Source: Zancudomyces culisetae
Taxonomy: Eukaryota; Kickxellomycota; Harpellomycetes; Harpellales; Legeriomycetaceae
Direction: 5' to 3'
DNA: 29,517 nucleotides
NCBI GenBank assembly: GCA_001969505.1
Contig: LSSK01001163.1
Coordinates: 1-29,517 of the forward strand
Part shown: one piece after another, positions 8,372 to 19,303 of the stretch
Numbering within the stretch: position 1 is the first letter of the stretch
Layout of the letters: every line of letters starts with the position of its first letter
Program-made: the position numbers and the translations under genes
The notes under the pieces: generated by a model
Told to the model about the DNA's origin: nothing
Seen by the model: only the letters and a program-made list of their open reading frames with translations
The model's database searches: none

Positions 8372-9469
8372 GAACTGGATAACCACGTTTACAAAAAAAA
8401 AACACGATTAAGAATTAATAATATAAATAGTTGCTATCATCACATACGCTTATAACATAATTCACCATACCTCTACCTATCCATCATCTCCCAGTAACAC
8501 ATTATGTTATATTTTTTTAATGAAGTTTATTAAAATATTATATAATTGTTTAAAGTGTATTATATCCCATACCAATTTACAAATCTCGGTGATCTTACTG
8601 AATATCGGCATTTTCCCTTACAGCATGTATTAGTAATAATTTAAAAAAATTCCATGCCGGTTAGCTAATCAAAAGGTGGTATTAAAACATTAGCATGTTG
8701 GTTTTAACGTTATATTCTTATCCTCCCCCAAATAAGTACATCTAAACAAGCGTGGCTGTATTAACATTATATACATTCTATCATTCTTGTTTGCAATAAC
8801 ACGCAGAAAATGTCAACGCTATCACTACTTTAGACATATGGTATATCATGGGTTATTTAACCAAGCAAACTCGACAAATATAGTATATAAACTGCCTATA
8901 TATATTTGTATTACACTCATATGTACAAAGGTTTTATTCCTTGGCAGACTATGTTTGTTATTACAGGCCAACATAATCATCTAGCTTGAAGGGCTTAATC
9001 AGAAGGTACCGTTTTATAGTTAGTTTGCTTTGTAAGCTTTGTGAATCATTAAAACTTGAGTTTATAGCTACAACCAAGATATAATAAAATAAAAACCAAC
9101 ATTGATAGGTCAAGATACATTTTGTAAACAACCCTAGACGATTTACATCCACAAAGTTCAGGTTGGAGTCCTGGTATTGCATATTTAGGATTTTTGGTAT
9201 GAGTTAATCTATTTGCGAAAAAGAGATCACTTCCCCAGTGTCCCTCGGTTCACTCTCTTTTTTTATTATTGTGGAATAACGAACATTATATTGACATGTT
9301 TTAGTAAAATAGCAAGTCATTAAAGTTAAAAGTATTGACTATATTTGAGACAGATCTACTTTATTATTTGACTGTATTGACAGCTTAACAAGGGAGTAAT
9401 TCTATTTTCATATACAAATATTTTGTTAGCCACCTTCTTTTAATTTCTCTAGGATGTTCATAATCACAG

Positions 9470-10140
9470 ATATTGATTCAAGGGTGTTGGACCTGCTCTG
9501 TGTCGAGCTATGATGATTATTTTAGCTCGATAAACTCTATTCAAGAATCTCACTGTGCTACAGTTGAGTCAGGGATGCTACGCCCGACTTTCTCACCTAT
9601 AGATCGAATAACAGCCCTGGTGACAAACTCTCTCAAACAGTAATTCTTTTATTTTATTACTACTAAAAGTAGAAAAACTGACTGTATAAATTTGCATCTT
9701 ATGGCAATTGGCATACTATTATTTTGAAGTAATAAATAAATCCCATTAAATATTTTTTTCAATTTTTTTGTTATTATTGAGAACCAAGCCAAGGTAGACA
9801 TATATCTTAGTTGTTAGAGCATCAATGTTGAGGAATTTGAGTTTAATGTTTTTTTTCAGTATTAATCGCCATTTCTCCACACTATCTTACAGAAATTTCG
9901 AACATTTCAGCCCAGTTACTTATAATATTTAAAGATATTTCCACATCCTCTGGTGTTTCAGCCAGAACAACCAAATCGTGCGCAAAAAGCAAATCCGATA
10001 CTCTAGTTGTTACTGTTACTCCTCTTATCTCACTAAACACATCCTTAGTGTATATATTGAATAGAAACGGTGACGATTGGCAATCTTGTCTAACACTACT
10101 ATCATATTTAACTACTGGTGATAAATCCCCTTGTTTATAA
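9470..10140 (-). mobile_element. Decayed, 5'-truncated non-LTR (LINE) retrotransposon remnant
   Basis: Read on the minus strand from 10140 downward, the frame gives in order: VRQDCQSSPFLFNIY (from the RT motif GVRQGCPLSPLLFNIY, 10065-10095); LLFAHDLVVLAETPEDVE, the RT catalytic motif normally FADD but here FAHD (9975-9986), so one catalytic Asp is lost; LNIISNWAEMF; then a TAG stop at 9884-9882. After a shift of frame, YVYLG follows (about 9802-9788), then MPIAIRCKFIQSVF (from 9714), a typical post-RT segment. Nearer 9620-9480 come shifted frames reading AVIRSIGEKVGRSI and ARHRAGPTPLNQYL, which look like the C-terminal domain. Stops and frameshifts show it is dead. The N-terminal endonuclease and early RT are missing. 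The 5' end abuts the RSE1 3' end (stop at 10215) in the same orientation. Confidence 0.85.
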
Positions 10141-10214
10141 CATCAATTATTGTAATTATAAAAAAAATCAAGTAAATAATCGTAAGAAAAAAAAAGAACA
10201 CAAACAAAAAAAAA

Positions 10215-13200
10215 CTAAAAGATATGTAAGGCTCTAATATCTTCGAGCTTTTTGATGACGTCACCGACTGATCGATCTAGAGAAGAGGCAATTTCGGTTT
10301 TGAGGCAGTATGATGAGTCGTCAGCATAAGGGTTTTCATCGGCGTGCTCATCGTAGAAAATAGAGGCGGAGCGATGTATTTTAAGGGGAAGGTTGGAATA
10401 CAGCTCACACAGCGAGCCATCTATAATGTTTTTGACGGGAGAGACACGGCTTTTGTAAGTGATATGGGAGTTTCCAAGCTTGGAGAAAAGATGGGAGGAT
10501 GTAGATGATCTAAGGTGCATTTCCAAGGTCTGGAAAAACTCGACATCAGTGTGTTTGTTAGTTAGCGGAATCATAGCGCCAATTTGACCAAGAAGAGTAA
10601 AATAAATCAAAACAGGAGCCTTGGGAGCTGTTGAAGAGGATGTAGAATGGGGGGCGACAGCTGTACCATTCGGGTACTGGGAGGATCCTGAGGCTGAGGC
10701 TGAAGAGTGCTGCAGGTGCTTCGCATCTACATAATCGTAATCAATGGCGTTGTAGTCATGATGCTGGTCAACTCCACCAGACATGGCAGCAAAGTCAGTA
10801 GTGGCACTGAGGTCATAGTCAGACAATTTTTTGAATGCGTAGGGCCAACTGGGCAGAGAAACCATATGAGTAATGATGTCGGAGCCGCCGATACTTGATT
10901 GAGCAATCAGCTCGAATTTGTATGGTGCCTCAAAGGAGAGTGCATAGGAGGAGGAAGCTGACTGGATGGCACCAACAGCACCAAAACCACCGATGTTTGA
11001 GGGAACAGCAGCAGCTAGACGTCTCCTGGGGTTTTGGAAAGTGGCCTTTTTATTCATAATGTTAATCAAGATCTGATGAAGAGCCATGTGTGTAGAGGAG
11101 TCAGTGTTTGCGGCAGGAGCTCGGTCAAGTTGTTTGCGCAAATCATCAGGCAGTCGCAGCACGGCAAAGGTGCCGAATTTATCAGATACAGCGACAGTAT
11201 CGCGATCCAAAAAGGTAAGCGCAGTGATGTAGCGTGGGACAACGTCATCGCAAACAACGAAAAACTGATGAGCGGAGGGACTGTAGACAACATAGTGTAC
11301 TGATTCGGAAACGTCGCTGACTACAAGCCGGTTGGAAAAGACAGGTTTTACCGAGTCAGAAGTCTTTGAGTAGGCGTATCTATGGCGGGTGGGTGCAACG
11401 ACTATACGGGTAAGCAGGGTAGGCAACCCACCTAAATGAGCCTTGCGAAGCAACTGCTTGCGCCCCAAGTCATACATTATCAGCGAATTTCCCACAGCGG
11501 CCAACAACTGGCCCTGGAATTCAACTAGGCACTGTGGTACATGAGCAGTTTGTGTCTTGTGCAGCAATTCCAGTACCAGCTGGCCGTCTTCAGTCTGTGA
11601 AAACGTATACACTCTCAGGTATGCCGATTTACATGTCCTAGGCTTGAGAGTGACATCTACGCCGGTGCCCACAACCAATACGTGGTCATCAATCTCGCTG
11701 TTCGAGTGATAAAATTTGACCAATGCCACCGAAAACGCAGCCTCGTTGTCTTCCAGCTCTAAGATGTGGTCTGAGTTTCCAGTGAACGGATCGAGAACAC
11801 GAATGCACGAAGCCCAGCAGCCGTCGCCGTTGCGAACATATCCAAATTGCGATGGGGGAAGCGCAGAGTAGTGTTGGGCAAAATCTTCAGTGTTCCCAAT
11901 GATCCCGTGCTCCGATTCTATAACTACAAACTTTTTGTATTTGCTATGCAACACGAAGCCGCGCGGAGTGTAGGAAAGCGGCATTGACACAGTGTTTATC
12001 TGCGCGTCGAGTCGATCGACCGTAATAATCCGCAACGAGTTTTCGGAGATAGCTACGACGCCCTCACTGATTTGCTCAGACCGGAACCCTGCAGCAAACT
12101 CAAGCATGTCATAGGAAAGTGGATCTAGCCTATGCTGACCACTATGTTTGTAGCTGATCCAGGGTCGTGTCGACAATGCCAAGACGCATTGCCGGCCCTG
12201 AGAGGCCATCATTGGGAACAACTTTACAGGTTTGGTTCCCAAAAAGCGGGTTCTAGTATCGGTCATCTCATATGTGGCTGGATCTAGAGCTGTACGCTGC
12301 ATAATTCCGTTTCGTAGTCCAACAAACATGTAAAGTTCGTTTACTGTGTGGCCTACATGACTCAAACAAAGTGAATCGGGCATATCGGAAAGTGCTAGCG
12401 TACCAAGAATGTCTAGATCCTTGTTTGGATCAATAGATACCAACCTCGCCGTTTGGTCGTTGCATCCTATAGCCATCACCAATGCCCTAGTTCGCCCTTC
12501 TTGAATTTCTGGAATTGCCAAACACACAACATCACATCCAATGTTCAGTTTTTCACCCCACTCGGATAGTATACCCAAATCACCATCAAGCTCAAACAAA
12601 ATAACATCACCACGGTTCAGTGCTATCACGACCTGTCTGCTATTTGAAGTCGTAGCAATAATCTCTCGGCCTGGTGGTGGCTGCCACTCGTTTACTCTTC
12701 CATCGGCTTTGATGTGTCGCAGAGCATGTGGTGTAACTTGCAACATCCCATTGTCTGCCAACAGCTGCACCCCCAATGTAGGCGTATCACTGATAAATCC
12801 TGAGTCCAGTACCTCCTCAACCTCTTCGCCAATCAGTAACACCAATGTTGCGTCCAGAAATGACACCACAATGTACGAGTCGTATTCATCTTCTATACGC
12901 TTCTTGATCGTCCACACTGCCTTTGCGTTTCCCGGCAACTCACTCACTGCCATTTCTGTAACCTCCAGTCCATGCCTAATTACCTTAAGACTACTTCCTC
13001 CTCCTCTTCCACATAGTCCATACATCTGTGGTGTGTCCTCCTGTGCAAGGTTGTTGATCATTCCTCCTACAAACGGACAAAGACTGTCCAGCTCGCCTAC
13101 AAGTGTCAAGCTACTCAAACTTCGCGGCTGAAATTCTGCCTCTTGTTCTTCATCTTGGTTCATCTCATCATCATCATCATCATCATCCCTTTCCTCTACC

Positions 13201-14464
13201 GCCAGATACTCAGCTTCGTCACCCTCATCTCCCAAATTCTCCAATTGGTACAACTGATGGTTTCCAAACTCTGCTCCACAAAACAAGAAGCCACTTCGAA
13301 ATACTGCTAGTGCATTAGCCACTGCCACTGTATCAAAGTATTTGATTCCAAACTCATGCATCTTCCCCTCCTTGTATTCTATCCGTACCTTAAACAGATC
13401 TCCCTCTTCGCTCTGTAACAATATAAAACTGCCCTTTTTCATCCTATGAACCACACCACTAACTATTATACTCTCTCGCTCCTTAGATCCTCCTGCTCCA
13501 ATCGCCCGTTTTGGAATAGGTACCCTCAACCCTCGCTGTCTGTTGCTGTGCATATACGTAATATATCCTTCACTACACACAAGCACCCCAGACGGGCCCT
13601 CTTCACCCCCAGGTACGGCTATTAGCTTGTTTGCCCGTGAATCCACTGTCGCACTCCACTGTCGTACCACATGATTGAGCCCCAAATCCAGCTCGTAGTA
13701 CACTAAACTTTTCCCAGAGTTAATCAAACCCTCCCCCATTTCATCTCTGTCGATTTCGGCATAGTTACTCTCCAACGTTGCAAATATCGGGTTTTCGTAC
13801 CCTACATCTACCCCCACTACATCATAACATATGCTCCCGCTCTTATGTGCCTCCAGAGGACTTGAAATTGTGAGATTTGCCTCTGAATCTCGATTGATTA
13901 TATATACAAACTTTTGCTTTTCGACAGCTCCTATCATTAATGCTCTGCCCTGTGGATCGCTCGCTAAATACTGTCCCGGTACCAATCTTCGAAACCCTGT
14001 CCGTCCGAAAGCCTCTTGTTGAATCACCTCGAATTCCTTTCGATCCTCCTTATATTCCAATATCGTGATTGCTCCCGAATCGCTTCCGATAACAACATAC
14101 TCTATTATTTATTTATTATTGCCATTTTATTCTATTTTTGAGCATCTAATAACAATCTTTTGTTATAAGCACATTAGACTATAAAAGAAATAAACATAAA
14201 CCTATTCATTGAGTAGATATCTTTTCAAGTAGATTTACCTTTACTGCCCCCAGTTAATCGGAATGTTATTAAACTTCTAATCTTTCCCATAACATTTTCA
14301 GAGTGTATTTCGACAAGCTTTCCCGTTGTTGTTTCAATTTCCCATAGTTCTATTCTATCATTTCTTGCCAACACCAACTCTTGTGTTCTCCTGCCCCGGA
14401 AATGACCTACACATGCATGCTCGACCGCGGTAGCGCTCTGTAACTCAACATTATACAAATACAT
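10215..14464 (-). CDS. RSE1: Splicing factor 3B subunit 3 (SF3b130/Rse1), 2 exons
   Basis: Beta-propeller scaffold of the SF3b complex in U2 snRNP. My model is exon 1 at 14464-14239, an intron at 14238-14102 (137 nt, G|GTAAAT...AATAG), and exon 2 at 14101-10215, giving 1370 aa. The junction restores GGSK-E-YVVIGSDSG, matching the conserved GGTKDYIVVGSDSG. The start MYLYNVELQ matches the family N-terminus. Other family signatures are GLNHVVRQW, EFGNHQLYQL, DELDS-like LVGELDSL, EDTPQMYGLCGRG, GLEVTEMAVSELPGNAKAVW and the C-terminal SVGDVIKKLEDIRALHIF. The CPSF_A domain fills about the last 370 residues. The protein is about 150 aa longer than animal SF3B3. The additions include an Asp run near residue 380 and Ser/Ala/His-rich, probably disordered sequence at roughly 1140-1225. 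The exon looks richer in G+C than its neighbours. Confidence 0.96.
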
Positions 14465-15206
14465 TCTCCCTTTTAATTATTTGTTTTTTAATCACCGCTA
14501 TTCTCCTTTTTTTCCGCGCTATTATTCGCTTTTCTTTTTTTTACAGATTTCTCACTATCGTAAAAATTATATTATATCGCGGTTGTTCTCGTCTTATACC
14601 CTTTCCCTTGTTCTTTTGCGCCTCACTGACCGATTTGCTATGAATCAATTGTTTTTAAATAAAATAAAATAAAATAAAAAATTAGTATATCTTATTCGTT
14701 ACTGCAAAATGCTTATTTTTTTCTATCTTTCGCGCTCGATTTTCCCACCTATTTTAATTATTTACCGCTTTTTATTTATTTTAGCAAATATAATTTATTA
14801 CAGTAGCAAATTTTTCGCATTCAAAATAAAAAAACGAAAAAAAAAAAATTAAAGTGAAAAATGAAAAGCGAAAAGTGAAAATTTTTTTACAACTTTGATC
14901 CTGGAGGCTATCAACTCCCGTACATCCCTTAGCCGTATTTTGGGAAATGAGCTTTTTTTTTTTGGCGGACTTTTTTTAACTTTTTTACTCATTTTCGACC
15001 ATTAACAGTTAACACATTCCACTTTTTTTGATACCTGTCTGTATATACCTAGTTTATTTTGATATTTCGCAAAGTTTATTCATAGTTGCATTAGAAAAAA
15101 ACCTATATAAAAAGAAATACCAAAAGCAAAAGCAAAAACAGTAGTATATCATCAGTATACCACCACTTGCAGCTACTTATGGGCCGATTCAACACTTTCT
15201 CAAACC
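14465..15206. other. RSE1 promoter and downstream flank of the next gene
   Basis: Very A- and T-rich. It includes an AAAAT pentamer array (14657-14680) and a purine-rich run of GAAAA-like units near 14830-14885. No open frame is worth calling. Confidence 0.55.
14657..14680. repeat. (AAAAT)n short tandem repeat
   Basis: About four and a half copies of AAAAT in the RSE1 upstream region. A similar TTTAT array precedes TAF9 near 29407-29428. Confidence 0.8.
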
Positions 15207-16424
15207 CTAATCAAAAATAGCACTCGCCTCTGCAGCAATCCCATATTCGGTGAGAATACCAAACTCGTTTCTAATAATGTTTCGCAACTCTTTGATTCTC
15301 TCTGGATCTTCGGTTGGGTCAGAATCAAGCGCCCAGCTAAATTGCGACATATACGCTCTGTTGTTCCGTGTAATGACCGAAACTTTATTTGGTGCAATTA
15401 TTTCTATATGTACCACATCGAAATAATCGTTTCTCGTGAATAACACTACCCGCTTTACCTTCTTTTCTATAAACTCCTTAAGCTTGTTATATTTTTCTTG
15501 GCTTTCCTCAAATGCAGCTTTGTCGCCCTGCTCTTTCAATGATATCATTTTCTTGTACGCACTGTTCTGTTCAGCTTCAATGCTACTCATGTACCATTTG
15601 AGAATACTCACTCGTTCAATTTCTTTGTTGTCTGGAGACAGCCTATTGGTATTTGCGAGTGCACTTCTGATGCATTGTAGGACCAACCCCTTTCTGTCTT
15701 CATCGCCATCAGTTTCAGCCGGTCTGTTTTTGCTCTTTGCAAGTAACATCTCCCTTGCTCCGGCTAATATGTCGGTAATCTTCTGGAATGTGTCAAACAA
15801 ATTTGATGCATAGTTAAGCAGTTCGGCTTTTTTTTTACGCACATCTTCGCTGCTGTCTCTTTTAGAGAACTGTTGAGAAAAAAGAGCAGAGTGTTTTTGT
15901 GTGATCAAGTTGATAAACGCCTTTACATTTCTTACCTCCTCCTTCAGATCGCCTCTATGTGTTTTAACCAGATCAAGCTGTCTATAATAAAACAATGAAT
16001 AATATGACAATACATCTACCCACTTGTTGAGGTCATTGACAAAGTACTGGTCCAAGATAAAGCTGGGGAATGGTTCTGGGTTATAGTTAACATGTTGGTT
16101 CAGGTAAGCAATGAGGTTATGTACCTCTGTTGATCCACGCTGGACGGTTTGTAATATTTCTGTGTAGTATTTGGAAACTCTGTGAACTAAAAAATCGGGA
16201 CTCTGGAGGTATTGGCAGTTCTTGATTACCATGTTTTGTGTCAATGCATAATTCCCTGTCTCTGCGTTTACAATACATTGATGAAAGTTATAGCTTGGCC
16301 ACGCTCCACCAAGATCATGTGTTTTATAACACTCTTCAAACTTTTCTAGAGTAAATCCAGCTACCTTTCTTGTAAAAAGAGCAATTACTAACACCCCAAC
16401 AGTATCTCTCGAGTACAACCACAT
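15207..16424 (-). CDS. Unrecognised probable secreted or membrane-anchored protein (405 aa)
   Basis: The first ATG of the frame is at 16424, giving 405 aa. The frame is open for some 26 codons above it, but those lack an ATG. The N-terminus MWLYSRDTVGVLVIALFTRKVAG has a ten-residue hydrophobic core ending at VAG, so it is either a signal peptide or a weak signal anchor. Downstream are only a few cysteines (FEECYKTHD, FHQCIVN, IKNCQYL, LQCIRS). The bulk is mixed helical, with aromatic-rich segments (YYSLFYYRQLDLVK), a charged helical stretch around EEVRNVKAF and ESQEKYNKLKEFIEKK, and a C-terminal part with strands (VVHIEIIAPNKVSVITRNN). I see no catalytic signature and recognise no family. The long intact frame with diverse composition makes it a real gene, and no intron is needed. 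Confidence 0.75.
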   Translation of the reverse strand: MWLYSRDTVGVLVIALFTRKVAGFTLEKFEECYKTHDLGGAWPSYNFHQCIVNAETGNYALTQNMVIKNCQYLQSPDFLVHRVSKYYTEILQTVQRGSTEVHNLIAYLNQHVNYNPEPFPSFILDQYFVNDLNKWVDVLSYYSLFYYRQLDLVKTHRGDLKEEVRNVKAFINLITQKHSALFSQQFSKRDSSEDVRKKKAELLNYASNLFDTFQKITDILAGAREMLLAKSKNRPAETDGDEDRKGLVLQCIRSALANTNRLSPDNKEIERVSILKWYMSSIEAEQNSAYKKMISLKEQGDKAAFEESQEKYNKLKEFIEKKVKRVVLFTRNDYFDVVHIEIIAPNKVSVITRNNRAYMSQFSWALDSDPTEDPERIKELRNIIRNEFGILTEYGIAAEASAIFD

Positions 16425-17473
16425 TTTTTTCCGCTTGTAGTCGCCTTTATGTATCTCTACTACGATTAATAATCGTTTTCCTGGCAAAAAATAATCAAGC
16501 AAAAGCTTTTTTTATTATTATTTAGAGAGTAGGATATCTTGAAATCACCCGTATCAAAGGATTAGATCCTGACTATTCCAGAGCAGATAGGAAATACTTG
16601 GGGTTTTATATTTTTACAGAACTACACTCATTTGCTGTAAAAGCATATTTGTTAACACTATACACCTACTTGCTCCTTTTTAGACCTTTCTGCTTTCCGC
16701 TCACCTTCCCCCTTTGTACATTTTGTTTCGTTTTGTTTTGCGTCTTCGGTTCATTATCCATTCTCATAATACTTGTACTTGATATTTGCGTTATAAAATC
16801 GGGTTATATGGCAAGTTTAATTTGTCTAGCCGAGTTTTATTGAAGAAGAAAAAAAGGTAGTTACTGGGCACTCAAAGTATAACTTGTTATTAACCCTGTT
16901 CATTTCGAGTAAAAGAATAACACATTAGGAACTTTATATAAACCCTTTTATAGGATTCCTTTTTTTTTCTTGCTTTTCTAAGGGTTCTAAATGGTAAAAG
17001 AACGTTTCAACAGCGAATGAAACGAAAAATACACAGGTTTATTGTAATATATTATAGAAAAAAATAGGAAAATGATAACATCTCTATATTTGCTGCCCTA
17101 TAAATATACTAGAGCGGAAGAAAAGGAACAAATCCTAGCATATGGCATAAACTCTTAAGCAAAGTATCAAAGTACCAGTTTTAGTTTTTTTACCCATTTC
17201 AATACTCGCAACAATTAACACACTTGAACCACACTAAATAGAATAGGAATTGGGCGAACCAGAGAGAACTAGATTGGTAAGAGAATATGATCCCAGTCCA
17301 ACTAAAGTTGCCTTTAAAGCCATGCTTGCAGTTTGTATATTCTCCAGAGAGGAAATAATTTTGTTTGGTTTTGTTCAGCATTTACAAGTTTAGCGTGATT
17401 CCATTGCGGCCCTTCTTTGTGCTTTCACTTTTTGCTTTGGTATGTGTACCATCTTGTGGAAGCTAACGCTTTT
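16425..17473. other. Intergenic, promoter side of the 405-aa protein gene
   Basis: No confident gene. A hydrophobic plus-strand frame at 16598-16843 starts at TTG and looks accidental. Two short minus-strand ATG frames (20 codons, MVHIPKQKVKAQRRAAMESR, near 17441-17379; 29 codons, MALKATLVGLGSYS..., near 17323-17234) have coding-like composition, but I cannot link them into a gene. Confidence 0.45.
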
Positions 17474-17695
17474 TTAAAATGGATCCGCATCTCCTCCCCA
17501 ACTTTTCAAAAGAGGAACACATTTTGTGTTAGATTTCACTGATAAAAGCTGCGTAATGTACCCATTAAAGCAAATATAGAAAGTTTACCTCCAAGGATAA
17601 CAGAGCCGTCATAAGTATGACCATTTGGTTCAAAAAACCAAGAAGATGTATTTGAGAAGTTAAGGAATCTTGATTTATTTTGACACTTTTTTTTC
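17474..17695 (-). CDS. Candidate short spliced ORF just 3' of kynureninase (5' end unresolved)
   Basis: On the minus strand a frame open from about 17695 reads SSWFFEPNGHTYDGSVILG and reaches a G|GTAAAC donor at 17588. An acceptor (ATCAG) at 17540-17539 restores the frame into a 21-codon exon reading KSNTKCVPLLKSWGGDADPF and then TAA (17476-17474). The 50-nt intron is short but usable. A competing frame with a real ATG at 17813 reads through the same DNA as a low-complexity Thr/Phe repeat and is less convincing. I do not recognise the product and have no start codon for the preferred frame, so it may be a fragment, a small gene with more exons, or chance. Confidence 0.25.
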
Positions 17696-17780
17696 CTTTA
17701 ATAAAGGAGCGGATGAAAAAAAAAACAGTAAATGTAAGTACAGGCGCAAGAGCAAGTGGCACTGTAGGTTTAAATGTAAG

Positions 17781-17804
17781 AGTAAAAGTAAAAGTAAAAG
17801 TAAA
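17781..17804. repeat. (AGTAAA)4 hexamer tandem repeat
   Basis: Four perfect copies of AGTAAA immediately downstream of the kynureninase stop codon, within its likely 3' UTR. Confidence 0.85.
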
Positions 17805-17820
17805 TGCGGGCATAGAAAAA

Positions 17821-19303
17821 TTAGAAATTGTAGTTGTTCAAAATCTTTACTGTTTGCCAGACTTCCTCAAATGTGTTGAACAGTGGGGAAGGAGCCAATC
17901 TGATACACTCGGGTTTGCGGACATCAACAATAAGTCCAAAGGACTTCAAATAATCAGCAACATCCATAAGTATCTTTGAGTCGAACTTCAGGCACAACAT
18001 AGCACCACGTTGTTCTTTGTCCTTTGGAGTAATTATTTCAATGTTTTTGGATGTATTTTCAAGAGTGGTCAATAGGTATTCCATATATCCTGTAAGGACT
18101 CTAGATTTTGTGGAAATAAACTCCATCGAGACCTTGTCAAAAACTTCCATGGAAGCTAGTACACAAACCAAAGTTGTGACTGGTGGGTTTGATTGGCGGA
18201 ATCCATAGATACCTTCAGCTGGGTCAAAGTTGTTGTCCATGTTGAATCTTGTTTCAAGCTTGTGGGACCACCAGCCAGTTAGTCTGTTTCTAGAAAAGTC
18301 CTTGGCAAACTTATTGTGAACAAAAGCACCACCAATTGCTCCTGGGCCCGAGCAGAGATATTTATAGTTGCACCATGTAGCAAAATCTACATTCCAATCA
18401 TGAAGCTTCACCACAACATTTCCGACTGTGTGAGCCAAGTCCCATCCTACAATACTGCCGTTGTCGTGACCTGCCTTGGTAATTCTTTCTATGTCGAACC
18501 GTTGTCCAGTGTAATATTGAACTCCTGGCAACCACACCAAAGCAAGGGAGTCAGCATGCTCCTCAATGGTTTTTATGATGTCTTCGGTTCTAAGGGTTTC
18601 CTCGCCTTCTCTTGGCTTCAAAAGAATAAGAGATGTCTTGGGGCTAAGTCCGTGCATCTTGATTTGTGAAGTCACAGCGTAGTGATCTGAAGGGAAAGCA
18701 TGCTCTTCAATGATTATCTTGTGTCTTTTTTCGTTTGGTGTGTAAAAGGCAGAGAACAAGATGTGGATATTTGTGGTTAATGTGTTCATTATAGCAACTT
18801 CGTCTTTCTCTGCACCAACTATCTTTGCCATTGATGGTACAATATAATCATCATAAGTTACCCATGGTCTGCCGTTTGTTTGGGATACGTGACCACACAC
18901 TGCTTCATTAGACCACACGTTCAGTTCAGCTTCCATTTTAGATCGGAGGTTCTTTGGAAGCATTCCCAGGGAGTGTGTGCAAAAGTATATGCATTTGTCT
19001 TTTTCCTTTTCCTCGACTATTAATATATATTTTTTAGAGTAAGATAAGCATGACTAACGTGACATGTGGTATATGGCATATGGAAGGTTTCTTTTCAACA
19101 ACCCACTATAAAAGAAAATAATACTCACTTGTACGTGTAATTTCACCCACTGCTACTGGGGTAGGGTATTCGAATTCTTCACGGAGATTCTTCAGCTCTG
19201 GCCTGGCATCCATTTCCTTTGCAAATTCAAGACTGAGTGGACCATTCTTTGAGGAGTCAAAGTATTCCTCAACGGTTCTGATGGCTGATGCTTCGTAAGT
19301 CAT
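17821..19303 (-). CDS. BNA5: Kynureninase (L-kynurenine hydrolase), 2 exons
   Basis: PLP-dependent cytosolic enzyme (EC 3.7.1.3) cleaving kynurenine or 3-hydroxykynurenine to (hydroxy)anthranilate and alanine, in tryptophan breakdown and de novo NAD synthesis. The model is exon 1 at 19303-19129, an intron at 19128-19017 (112 nt, A|GTGAGT...ATAG), and exon 2 at 19016-17821, giving 456 aa (animal enzymes are about 465). The junction yields GEITRT-I-EEKEKDKCIYF. Active-site landmarks are present: S74, H101 in CGHVSQTNGRPW, the AFPSDHYA block, KPREGEETLR, D251 in GWDLAHTVGN, the PLP lysine K277 in WCNYKYLCSG, and N335 in GFRQSNPP. The C-terminus RLAPSPLFNTFEEVW is typical. One oddity is that the usual CGNSLGL reads CTHSLGM, so the conserved Gly-Asn is replaced by Thr-His. 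A tandem hexamer follows the stop codon. Confidence 0.96.

Larger units (their letters stand above)
8300..9469. other. Gene-poor AT-rich region
   Basis: No supported gene. Two palindromes are at the left end. A near-B-box sequence (GGTTGGAGTCC, near 9160) has no tRNA around it. Several short frames lack an ATG or any recognisable content. Confidence 0.5.

Noticed and set aside
9155-9175. B-box-like GGTTGGAGTCC
   Set aside because: One mismatch to consensus and no cloverleaf upstream.
12541-13131. 196-codon plus-strand open frame inside RSE1
   Set aside because: Antisense shadow of a conserved coding exon; Ser/Pro/Thr-rich as expected from the reverse complement, with no family features.
2587-14464. 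SF3A2 and RSE1 as a functional U2 snRNP gene cluster
   Set aside because: They are about 7 kb apart in opposite orientation, with unrelated genes and transposon remains between; no shared promoter. Coincidence is the simpler reading.
16598-16843. Hydrophobic 81-codon plus-strand frame
   Set aside because: Starts at TTG, T-rich region gives Leu/Phe by composition; no support as a membrane protein gene.
17565-17813. 82-codon minus-strand frame with a real ATG after kynureninase
   Set aside because: Its N-terminus is the translation of the AGTAAA tandem repeat (Thr-Phe repeats) and the rest is less protein-like than the alternative frame; probably 3' UTR.
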